Positions 1 through 7,400 of a stretch of 36,735 nucleotides of DNA are shown one piece after another. The translations under genes were made by a program, and so were the position numbers. The stretch comes from a virus. The stretch covers positions 1 to 36,735 of the IMG/VR virus record IMGVR_UViG_3300030419_003628. One strand, 5' to 3'. Position 1 is the first letter of the stretch; each line of letters begins with the position of its first letter. Below the pieces are notes generated by a model that made no database searches, was not told the DNA's origin, and saw only the letters and a list, made by a program, of their open reading frames with translations.

Positions 1-459
1 CTTACTTCTATGGGTAATAATCGGTATGGAGTCAATGAATCTTTCAAGCGTAGTACAGATATTACTTTACAGTTAAGTAATGAAGAACTTCCGGATAATA
101 TTATACGAATAGCATTAACCAAGGGTGTAGATAAGTATGTTAAGAAGTTTCCATTTTTAACTAAAATAGATTATTGGAATCTTAGTACTGATTATAACAT
201 ACAAAAATATACCGAAGGTGAAGGGTATTATGAAATGCATTGTGAGCATAATGTACCACATACAAATAGAATTCTTGCATGGATGATTTATCTAAATGAT
301 GCAAAGTGTGGTACTAGATTTTATTATCCTAAGAGAGATATAAGAGCAAAGAGAGGAAGATTAGTTATATGGCCAGCATTTTGGACACATCCACATTCGG
401 GTATTACACCAAATAGGGGTGTTAAATACATTTCTAGTGGATGGTGTAACTTTCATTGA
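1..459 (+). CDS. 2-oxoglutarate/Fe(II)-dependent dioxygenase, 3' part
   Basis: Probably a prolyl-4-hydroxylase-like 2OG-Fe(II) oxygenase, which would use 2-oxoglutarate, O2 and Fe(II) to hydroxylate an unknown substrate. The frame is open to the first base of the window, so the true start is probably upstream; an ATG exists at 10. The C-terminal double-stranded beta-helix signature is visible: MHCEHN supplies an H-x-E/D-type metal pair, AWMIYLND is a core strand, GRLVIWPAFWTHPHSG carries the distal His, and GVKYISSGW is the closing strand with the basic residue expected to bind 2-oxoglutarate. Such oxygenases are frequent in T4-like cyanophages, often near structural genes. The HxE rather than HxD pair is a mild variant. 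The stop codon lies inside the -35 box of the next promoter. Family call fairly sure; substrate unknown. Confidence 0.8.
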   Translation, partial: LTSMGNNRYGVNESFKRSTDITLQLSNEELPDNIIRIALTKGVDKYVKKFPFLTKIDYWNLSTDYNIQKYTEGEGYYEMHCEHNVPHTNRILAWMIYLNDAKCGTRFYYPKRDIRAKRGRLVIWPAFWTHPHSGITPNRGVKYISSGWCNFH

Positions 460-484
460 CACTATACATATAATAGTCTATAAT
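456..484 (+). promoter_or_regulatory. perfect sigma70 consensus promoter
   Basis: TTGACA at 456-461 and TATAAT at 479-484 are both exact consensus hexamers separated by exactly 17 bp. The -35 box overlaps the stop codon of the dioxygenase. Transcription would start near 490, about 18 nt before the ATG of the glycosyltransferase gene, with a GAAGG at 491-495 as possible ribosome binding site. A host sigma70-type holoenzyme would recognise it, unlike the late motifs elsewhere in the window. An alternative TATAAT at 469-474 is only 7 bp from the -35 and is unlikely to be used with it. Confidence 0.75.
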
Positions 485-507
485 TGAATTGAAGGTATTA
501 CGAAACT

Positions 508-1275
508 ATGGCAAAAGGATTTACTGTTAAAGCCAATGCACCTAAACCTAAGAAAGAGGAGTGGGACATTGATGCTATTAAAGCAAGAATGAAAGGAAAG
601 ACAATTGTATTTTGTCTTCCAGGACGTGGATGTTCTTACACATTTCTGAAAAACTTTGTGCAACTCTGTTTTGACTTGGTACAAAACCAAATGTCTATCC
701 AGATCTCACAAGATTATTCGTCTATGGTGAATTTCGCACGTTGTAAGTGTTTAGGTGCAAATGTATTACGTGGACCTAAGCAAATTCCTTGGGATGGAAA
801 ACTTAAGTATGATTACCAATTATGGATTGATAGCGATATAGTCTTTGACTCTACCAAGTTCTGGCAGTTATGTGATCTTGCTGTTCCTGCTGAAGGTGAT
901 GAGAGACGTATTGCTGCTGGTTGGTATGCAACTGAGGATGGGCAAACTACATCTGTCGCACACTGGTTGGAAGAAGATGACTTCCGCAAGAACGGTGGAG
1001 TTATGAATCATGAAACCGTTGAGAGTATTACCAAGCGTAAGAAGCCTTTCACCGTAGATTACACTGGTTTTGGTTGGGTCATGATTAAGAAGGGTGTATT
1101 TGAGGATCTTGAGTATCCTTGGTTTGCTCCTAAGATGCAAGTCTTTGAGTCTGGTAATGTTCAAGACATGTGCGGCGAAGACGTATCTTTCTGCTTAGAT
1201 GCAAAAGAAGCGGGTGATGAAATCTGGTGCGATCCTCGGATACGTGTTGGTCACGAAAAAACTCGTATTATCTAA
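508..1275 (+). CDS. GT-A fold glycosyltransferase (family 2/Anp1-like)
   Basis: Predicted 255-aa nucleotide-sugar-dependent glycosyltransferase. After a short basic N-terminus, the IVFCLPGRG strand (about residues 31-39) resembles the first beta strand of a GT-A fold. WIDSDIVF at about residues 106-113 contains the DSD version of the DxD motif that holds the metal and the nucleotide sugar. GEDVSFC near residue 222 fits the acidic catalytic ED region, and a late His (VGHEK) often co-ordinates the metal in this fold. It is probably the first gene of the unit driven by the sigma70-like promoter at 456-484. Its TAA overlaps the ATG of the next gene (TAATG), implying translational coupling. It could glycosylate virion or cell-surface components, but sugar and acceptor are not deducible. 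Confidence 0.8.
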   Translation: MAKGFTVKANAPKPKKEEWDIDAIKARMKGKTIVFCLPGRGCSYTFLKNFVQLCFDLVQNQMSIQISQDYSSMVNFARCKCLGANVLRGPKQIPWDGKLKYDYQLWIDSDIVFDSTKFWQLCDLAVPAEGDERRIAAGWYATEDGQTTSVAHWLEEDDFRKNGGVMNHETVESITKRKKPFTVDYTGFGWVMIKKGVFEDLEYPWFAPKMQVFESGNVQDMCGEDVSFCLDAKEAGDEIWCDPRIRVGHEKTRII

Positions 1276-1442
1276 TGCAAATCGCAAACCACGGTGATAT
1301 AGTTGAAGTATCAAATCTCACAACAGATGAGTTGTGGGATATGGTAGCACTTTTCACCACCGAACTTTCTCGTAGAGATGATGTTCAGTATCGTGTGTGC
1401 GCGACATCCGAATCAGTTAAACAAAAACTATCTAAATTATGA
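1275..1442 (+). CDS. hypothetical 55-aa protein
   Basis: Not recognised. I place the start at ATG 1275, which overlaps the preceding stop as TAATG, rather than at the upstream in-frame ATG 1227 that lies inside the glycosyltransferase gene. The product begins MQIANHGDIVEV and continues with a predicted helix (LTTDELWDMVALFTTELSRR) and a short C-terminal amphipathic segment; it is soluble with no Cys pairs beyond a single Cys. There is no clear Shine-Dalgarno, so translation probably depends on coupling. Its TGA overlaps the ATG of the next gene (ATGA), making it part of a chain of four interlocked micro-genes. Confidence 0.6.
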   Translation: MQIANHGDIVEVSNLTTDELWDMVALFTTELSRRDDVQYRVCATSESVKQKLSKL

Positions 1443-1537
1443 TTATTATGACAATTGCTGCGTGGCTCGGTTTACTTGTTGTCCTTGGCATTTGCTTTGG
1501 AGTCTGGTATCTTAACCTTTACAATCCTCATGGATAA
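1439..1537 (+). CDS. 32-aa single-pass membrane micro-protein
   Basis: A short ORF with ATG at 1439 overlapping the previous stop (ATGA) and TAA at 1535-1537 overlapping the next ATG at 1530. The translation starts MIIMTIAAWLGLLVVLGICF and continues GVWYLNLYNPHG. Almost all of it is one hydrophobic helix of about 22 residues followed by an aromatic belt (W, Y, Y) and a short polar tail, the classic look of a single-pass phage membrane peptide. No function can be named; holin, inner-membrane anchor or host-modulating peptide are only possibilities. The interlocked starts and stops on both sides are the best evidence that it is real. Confidence 0.6.
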   Translation: MIIMTIAAWLGLLVVLGICFGVWYLNLYNPHG

Positions 1538-1697
1538 ACGATACAATATACTTTATAAGAATAAAGTTATTCATGAGAATCTCACTATAGAAGAGTGTAG
1601 TGGGATTCTTCAGGATTTTGCAGATCGTTTTTACAATGGTAAGAATGATGAAATTAACCCTAGTTTTATAGAAATGGAGGAATTAAAGAATGGCTAA
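1530..1697 (+). CDS. hypothetical 55-aa protein
   Basis: Not recognised. The start is ATG 1530, which lies inside the end of the membrane peptide gene (8-nt overlap); the frame is open upstream to 1455 but that part is shadow. The product begins MDKRYNILYKNKVIHENLT, a beta-hairpin-like start, followed by IEECSGILQDFADRFYNG, a likely helix, and an acidic tail. This beta-beta-helix layout is common among small T4-like phage proteins of unknown role. Its TAA overlaps the ATG of the following basic peptide gene, and the GGAGG at 1676-1680 inside it serves as that gene's ribosome binding site. Confidence 0.6.
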   Translation: MDKRYNILYKNKVIHENLTIEECSGILQDFADRFYNGKNDEINPSFIEMEELKNG

Positions 1698-1833
1698 AGC
1701 AGTTGCATGGAATAGTGGTAACTTTGTGGAAGCAAGACCGAAAAAAACTCGTCAAGGAACAGGCAAACATAGTAAATACGCCGCGTCGTCTCGTAATGCT
1801 GCTCCTAAAAAATATCGAGGACAAGGTAAATAA
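1690..1833 (+). CDS. 47-aa Lys/Arg-rich basic protein
   Basis: ATG at 1690 with GGAGG at 1676-1680, 9 nt upstream, one of the better Shine-Dalgarno sites in the window. The product starts MAKAVAWNSGNFVEARPKK, then a very basic, Ser/Gly/Tyr-rich stretch (TRQGTGKHSKYAASSRN) and ends KKYRGQGK. No hydrophobic core is visible, so it is probably disordered until it binds a nucleic acid or an acidic partner. I recall similar small basic proteins with the KKTRQG...KYRGQGK pattern in cyanophage genomes, annotated as hypothetical. It is the last gene before the terminator at 1841-1863. Confidence 0.6.
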   Translation: MAKAVAWNSGNFVEARPKKTRQGTGKHSKYAASSRNAAPKKYRGQGK

Positions 1834-1836
1834 ATA
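1829..1836 (+). promoter_or_regulatory. late-promoter-like octamer AATAAATA
   Basis: AATAAATA overlaps the stop codon of the basic protein and differs by one base from the T4 late box TATAAATA. It lies 44 nt before the ATG at 1880, further than the other copies in this window, and only 4 nt before the terminator stem. If used, its transcript would start at or near the hairpin. Confidence 0.4.
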
Positions 1837-1840
1837 TAAG

Positions 1841-1863
1841 GGACTCGAAAGAGTCCTTTTTTT
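1841..1863 (+). terminator. rho-independent terminator
   Basis: GGACTC (1841-1846), loop GAAA (1847-1850), GAGTCC (1851-1856), then seven T (1857-1863). The six-pair stem is perfect and the loop is a stable GNRA tetraloop. It would end the transcript that starts at the sigma70-like promoter at 456-484, just after the 47-codon gene. Confidence 0.85.
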
Positions 1864-1879
1864 ATTGCAAGAGGGTACA

Positions 1880-2080
1880 ATGACCGCACAAAATGATTTT
1901 TTAGACAACCTTGCCAATCATCAACATCAAAAAATGCTTCGAGAAATAGCAAATGATGCTATAACACCTAAAAAAACGAATAAAAAAGTGCAAAATGACC
2001 TCTATGAGAAGCAAATTGATGATGATTTCTATGAAGGATTGGATTATGACGACCAAATGATACCCAGTGCAGAATTTTAG
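1880..2080 (+). CDS. hypothetical 66-aa acidic protein upstream of gp25
   Basis: Not recognised. The start is ATG 1880 with GAGGG at 1871-1875; the frame is open further upstream (to 1703) but that part runs through the terminator and the basic peptide gene. The product is highly polar: MTAQNDFLDNLANHQHQ then a Lys-rich centre (TPKKTNKKVQ) and an acidic C-terminus (DDDFYEGLDYDDQ). It has no membrane segment. It lies immediately before the gp25-gp6-gp7 baseplate genes, so a structural or assembly role is conceivable, but nothing in the sequence proves one. Confidence 0.6.
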   Translation: MTAQNDFLDNLANHQHQKMLREIANDAITPKKTNKKVQNDLYEKQIDDDFYEGLDYDDQMIPSAEF

Positions 2081-2092
2081 TCATAAAAACTT

Positions 2093-2100
2093 AATAAATA
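2093..2100 (+). promoter_or_regulatory. late-promoter-like octamer before gp25
   Basis: AATAAATA in the 41-nt gap before gp25, ending 22 nt before the GTG start. It matches the T4 late box in seven of eight positions and fits the regular placement seen before gp8, the fibre gene and others. Confidence 0.55.
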
Positions 2101-2121
2101 AACAATAATCGCTGTATTTAA

Positions 2122-2523
2122 GTGCCACTAGAACGGGTTAGCCAAGGATTTAAGGATATTAGCATGACTTTTCAAGCTAATCCGCTTAATTTTGACCTGA
2201 TTGGTCTTAAAAATGAAAATGCAATCGCCAGATCTGTAAGAAATATCGTTTTTACTCTTCCTGGAGAGAAATTTTTTGATGAAAGTTTTGGATCACGCAT
2301 TTCTGCATCACTTTTTGAGAATATTGATGATATTTCTGCTTCCGAAATTGTTGATGAGATCACAGAATCCGTCACTAATTACGAACCAAGGGTAAATTTA
2401 CTCGATGTACAAGCATTTCCCAATTTTGATAACAATCAATTTGATGTGGCTATCATATATGAGATTATAGGAGCTGATGTTCCTCCACAAGAACTACAAT
2501 TCGCCTTACAGTCAACAAGATAA
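2122..2523 (+). CDS. 25: baseplate wedge subunit gp25
   Basis: Homologue of T4 gp25, a wedge component of the gpW/gp25 lysozyme-like fold family that seats at the inner baseplate and contacts the first sheath ring. Length 133 aa against 132 in T4. The family signature is visible: LKNENAIARSVRNIVFTLPGE from about residue 29, then KFFDESFGSRI, the usual GE-x-F-x-P/E-x-FGS motif. The start is GTG at 2122 (GTG CCA CTA), the first codon after a late-type promoter gap, with no clear Shine-Dalgarno. It is followed directly by gp6, whose ATG comes immediately after the gp25 stop, so the two are probably co-translated. Confidence 0.92.
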   Translation: MPLERVSQGFKDISMTFQANPLNFDLIGLKNENAIARSVRNIVFTLPGEKFFDESFGSRISASLFENIDDISASEIVDEITESVTNYEPRVNLLDVQAFPNFDNNQFDVAIIYEIIGADVPPQELQFALQSTR

Positions 2524-4449
2524 ATGGCATTAGTTAATTTTTCTAACCTTGATTTTGGTCAGGTTAAGACATCACTTAAAGAATATCTTAAAGCAAATTC
2601 GACTTTTACGGATTATGACTTTGAGGGATCCAATCTTTCATCTTTAATTGATGTATTAGCATATAACACCTATATTACTTCGTACAATGCCAATATGGTT
2701 GCTAACGAAGTCTTTATTGATAGTGCCACTTTAAGAGAAAATGTAGTTTCTTTAGCACGAAATATTGGATATTTACCAAAATCAAGAAAAGCAGCAACTG
2801 CAACTGTTAGTTTTTTCGTAGATTGTACAGATATTAGTCCAACTCCTGCTTCTGTAACCCTTAAAGCAGGTCCAGTGGCGGCAACTTCGGGTACTTTTGG
2901 TAATCAATCATTCATTTTCTCAATTGTAGATGATATTACCGTTCCTGTATTAGATGGAGTTGCTAATTTTAACCAAATTAGCATTTATCAAGGGTCTTTA
3001 ATCACTTCTACCTTTACTCAGAGCTCTCAAACACCAAATCAGAAGTTTATTTTACCAAATGCGGGTATTGATACCTCATTATTAAAGGTAACTGTTAAAC
3101 CAAACCAAACTTCTACCACTGAAACCACTTATACTACTCAAGATAGTCTTTTTGACGTAACAAAAGAGTCAAAAGTTTATTACATTCAAGAAATTGAAGA
3201 TGAAAGATATGAAATTTTCTTTGGAGATGGAGTTTTTGGTAAAAAATTAGAAGAAAATAATTTTGTTACTGCATATTACATTATTTCTAGTGGAGATTCT
3301 GGAAATGGAGTCAGTCAATTTGAATTTGCGGGAAATTTAGAGTATGCACGTAATGGATTGTCATATACGGTGACTGCTGGCATCTCTTTAATCACTACAG
3401 ATCTTGCTGCAACAGGTGGTGAGAATATTGAGACTGTAGAATCCATTAAAAAGTATGCACCACGCATTTATGCTTCTCAAAATCGTTGTTTAACGGCAAA
3501 TGACTATGAAACACTAATTCCAACTCGAATTTATCCGGAAACTGAGTCAATTTCAGTTTTTGGTGGAGAAGAATTGGTTCCTCCTCAATATGGAAAGGTC
3601 TTTATTAGCATAAAACCCAAAACTGGCGACTTTTTACCCAATCTGATCAAAGAAAACATCAGAACCAAGTTAAAGAAGTATGCTGTTGCAGGAATTGTCC
3701 CTGAAATACTTGATTTGAAGTATTTGTATATTGAAATTGACTCAAAAATCTATTTTAACTCCAATTTAGCATCTTCAGGAGCTGCTGTTTCAAGTATTGT
3801 TCAATCTAATGCTAATAAGTATGCAGAATCTTCTGAAATGAACAAATATGGTGCAAGATTCAAGTATAGTAAGTTCTTAAACATTATTGATCAGAGTAAT
3901 GAGTCTATAACATCGAATATCACAACAGTTTCGATGAGAAGGGATCTTAGATGTGTATTAAATACTTTTGCAGAGTATTCTATTGGATTTGGTAATGAAT
4001 TTCATATAAGAAGTATGAATGGATACAATATTAAGTCTACTTCATTTAGAATAAGTGGAATTAACGCTGATGTATACATTTCTGACATCCCAAATTCAAA
4101 TACTGAAGATGGATCTCTTTTCTTATTCACTCTTCCTAATGTATCTTCCCAATCACCAACGATTGTAAGGAGAAATGTTGGAGTTATTAATTATAAGAAA
4201 GGAATTATTACTCTCAACCCAATTAATATATTATCTGGAAAAATAAAGGATGGACAAAGCATTATTGAAATGTCAGTATGTCCAAAATCAAATGATGTGA
4301 TCGGATTACAGGATCTTTATTTGCAACTAGATATTAGTACAAGTAATTTTGAAACTATTGTTGATGAAATTGCTTCTGGAATGGATCCAGCAGCATCTGA
4401 TTATATTGTTACCTCAAGTTATGCTAACGGGAACTTAGTAAGATCATAA
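2524..4449 (+). CDS. 6: baseplate wedge subunit gp6
   Basis: Homologue of T4 gp6, the wedge protein that forms the ring holding the baseplate together; 641 aa against 660 in T4, with a baseplate-J-like core. Recognisable stretches are the N-terminal LIDVLAYNTYITSYNANMVA (residues about 39-58), TLRENVVSLARNIGYLPKS (about 69-87), YEIFFGDGVFGKKL (about 228-241), the TGGENIETVESIKKYAPR segment near residue 298 and the NRCLTANDYETLI segment near 320, which is typical of J-like proteins. The gene starts at the base after the gp25 stop and is separated from the gp7-like gene by one base, so the three wedge genes form one unit. Confidence 0.92.
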   Translation: MALVNFSNLDFGQVKTSLKEYLKANSTFTDYDFEGSNLSSLIDVLAYNTYITSYNANMVANEVFIDSATLRENVVSLARNIGYLPKSRKAATATVSFFVDCTDISPTPASVTLKAGPVAATSGTFGNQSFIFSIVDDITVPVLDGVANFNQISIYQGSLITSTFTQSSQTPNQKFILPNAGIDTSLLKVTVKPNQTSTTETTYTTQDSLFDVTKESKVYYIQEIEDERYEIFFGDGVFGKKLEENNFVTAYYIISSGDSGNGVSQFEFAGNLEYARNGLSYTVTAGISLITTDLAATGGENIETVESIKKYAPRIYASQNRCLTANDYETLIPTRIYPETESISVFGGEELVPPQYGKVFISIKPKTGDFLPNLIKENIRTKLKKYAVAGIVPEILDLKYLYIEIDSKIYFNSNLASSGAAVSSIVQSNANKYAESSEMNKYGARFKYSKFLNIIDQSNESITSNITTVSMRRDLRCVLNTFAEYSIGFGNEFHIRSMNGYNIKSTSFRISGINADVYISDIPNSNTEDGSLFLFTLPNVSSQSPTIVRRNVGVINYKKGIITLNPINILSGKIKDGQSIIEMSVCPKSNDVIGLQDLYLQLDISTSNFETIVDEIASGMDPAASDYIVTSSYANGNLVRS

Positions 4450-4450
4450 C

Positions 4451-7400
4451 ATGCCAGAAAAGAGAATCCAATTTAGTAATATTGTTCAGAATCAGCTGCC
4501 AGCGTATACGCGGACAGAATTCCCCTTAGTTTCTGAATTTTTAAAGCAATATTACTTGGGACAAGAATATCAAGGAGGTCCCCTAGATTTAATCCAAAAT
4601 ATTGATCAATATACTAAAGTTAGTGAACAAACTAACTTAGTTGACTCTGTTGGACTGTCTACTTCAGTAGATGCTTTCACAGATGTGATTCCTGTGGATA
4701 TGTCAATTTATCCTGCAGGAACAAATGGATTTCCAGATTCTTATGGATTGATTAAAATTGATAATGAGATTATTACATATACAGGAACTGCTGCAACTTG
4801 TTTTACTGGTTGTGTACGTGGATTTTGCGGTATAAGCTCATATAGAACAGAAAATAAGCCAGATGTACTAGTTTTCGATTCAACCACCTCAGAGGAGCAC
4901 ACAGGTGGGTCTAAGATCCAAAATTTAAGTACTTTATTCCTTAAAGAATTTTTACTCAAAACAAAACATCAACTTTTACCTGGTTTAGAAGATCGTCCTT
5001 TACATGAGGATCTTGATCAGAACATTTTCATAAAACAAGCAAAAGATTTTTATCTGAGTAAAGGTACAGATAGATCTTTTGAGATTTTATTTAAATCTTT
5101 ATATAATGAAGATGTACGTATCATTAAACCAAGAGATTTTCTCTTTACACCATCTAATGCTAACTTTAGAGTTACCAGAGACTTTGTAGTTGAAAATATT
5201 GTAGGAGAAGGTAATCCAATACATTTGGAAAATTCTACATTAAAGCAAGATGAATATAAAGCTGAATTTTCTAAGGCATATGCTCCAATTAGTAGAGTAG
5301 AACCAATTAATACTGGAGCAGGAACAACTTATTATAAATTAAGTATTGATGCTGGATATAATAGAGATGCAAGAGTTGATGGATCAATTTATGGTGAATT
5401 TAATGTTCATCCTAAAACAAGAGTAATTGGACAAGTATCAGCAGGTACTACATCTCTAGATGTTGATTCTACAGTAGGATTTCCAACTAGTGGCGAATTA
5501 TATTGCACTTATAGTGATGGAGAAGCAGGTATTGTTTCTTATACATCTAGAAATTTAACTCAGTTCTTTGGATGTACTAATATTAATGGAACTATTTCTA
5601 ATGCAACTAATGTTGGGGTGAATACCTATGTATATGGTGTTTCTTCAGAAGATGCAACTAAAAACGTTAAAGTAAGAATTGGTGCGGTATTAGATAAGTT
5701 TGATTATCCCGATAATACACAAGGATATGGAAAAGATGATATTGCTAAGATTAAGACCTTAGGTATTGAAGATAAAACCTTTAAAGGAAAGGATTGGTTC
5801 TATAATGTAGCATCTAGTTATAAAATTTTAAGTGTATCACTAATTGACTCTTCTGATTTTACATATAGAGTCGAATTAAGTGTAGATCATTACTTAAAGG
5901 TAGGTGATCAAATATCTGTTCTTCAGGGATCAGATGAATTGCAGACTTCTACTGTTCTTAATATTAATTCTGCAAAATCTTTTAATATTAAGGGTCAGGG
6001 AATTATTTCTGATTCTAGTAGTTTAACTTTTAGAAGAAATATCTTAAAGGGAGTATCTAACACCTTCCCAAATGTAACTCCTTATTCTACGAACGTACAA
6101 AATGTTTATAGAAGAAATAATGACAATTATCTAGTTGCATCTAGTTCAATTCCTTCATATTATGCTCAACCATTAAATGTTAATAGTCAAGCTGTAGTAT
6201 TTTCTGGAACATTTAGTGGTACTGATTTTTTAATTAAGCAAACTGGGGATCATGGATTCTATACTGGTGATGCAGTTTGGTATTCTCCTGAAAGAGTGGA
6301 AGTATCATCTTTTGATTCTTTTGGAAATAAAGTAACTAATATTGTTGATGGAACAGAATTATTTGACGAAGGTTTATATTTTGTAAAAAGAGTAGATGCT
6401 TCAACAATTAAATTAGCAACAAGTAGAACTAATATTTCTAATGGATCTTATAAATCTATTGATACTACAACAACTGTTGTTAATAATAGATTAGAACCTT
6501 ATGATTTTAGGTTTAAGACTTTACAATCACAGGATATTTTAAGAGAGTTTGTTCCTCCAGTAAGAAATAATGAGGAACCAGTTAAAACTGTACCAGGATT
6601 TACTGGTTTACTTGTTAATGGTGTTGAAATTGTAAACTATAAAGCTAGTGATAATATTCTGTATGGTCAATTAGATCATGTTGATGCTTCTTCTCCAGGA
6701 AGAGATTATGATGTAATTAATCCACCTATTCTTCATATTTCAGATAATGCAGGAATTGGAGCTACTGGATATGTTGCTGTTAGTGGTAGTTTACAAGATT
6801 TAAGAATAATTGATCCTGGTTTTGATTATGAAGAAACACCCACTGTAACTGTTAATGGTGGTAATGGTAGTGGTGCAGATGTTTCTGTAGTTATGAAGCA
6901 AATTAATCATAAAGTTGATTTCTTTGCAGATGCTGCTTCTCAAAAAATTGGTATTGGTACAACTGTTAATAATGCATTCCAAATTGGTTTTAGTACTTAT
7001 CATCAATTTAGAAATGCTGAAAGAGTTCTTTATTACACTTATAGTCAAACTCAGGTTGGTGGATTAACTACTAATGCCCAATATTATGTTAATACTAATC
7101 CTGGTGTAACTACAGTAACTCTTCATAAGACAGAAGGAGATGCTATTTCTGGAATTAATACTATTACTTTAACATCAAATGGTATTGGAAAACAGGCATT
7201 AGCATCTGTAAATAAAAAATTAGTAGTCTCAGCATTTAATGTAATTAATAGTGGATCTGGATATGAGAATAAGCAAACTACTACTGCTCCCAGCGGAATT
7301 AATACAGCGACTGATACTGTCACTATCAATAATCATGGATATAATTCTGGTGAGATAATAAAGTATACTGCTGATGTTACAGCACCTGGTGGATTGACAA

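Noticed and set aside
456-474. TATAAT at 469-474 as the -10 of the promoter
   Set aside because: Only 7 bp from TTGACA; the second TATAAT at 479-484 has the ideal 17-bp spacing.
868-1164. 98-codon - strand frame inside the glycosyltransferase gene
   Set aside because: Antisense shadow of a gene with clear GT-A motifs; no other gene in the window is on the - strand.
1227-1274. Longer N-terminus for the 55-aa gene ending at 1442
   Set aside because: The extra codons read through the glycosyltransferase C-terminus; the TAATG-coupled ATG at 1275 is the better start. The same reasoning rejects upstream starts at 1455 and 1703 for the genes starting at 1530 and 1880.
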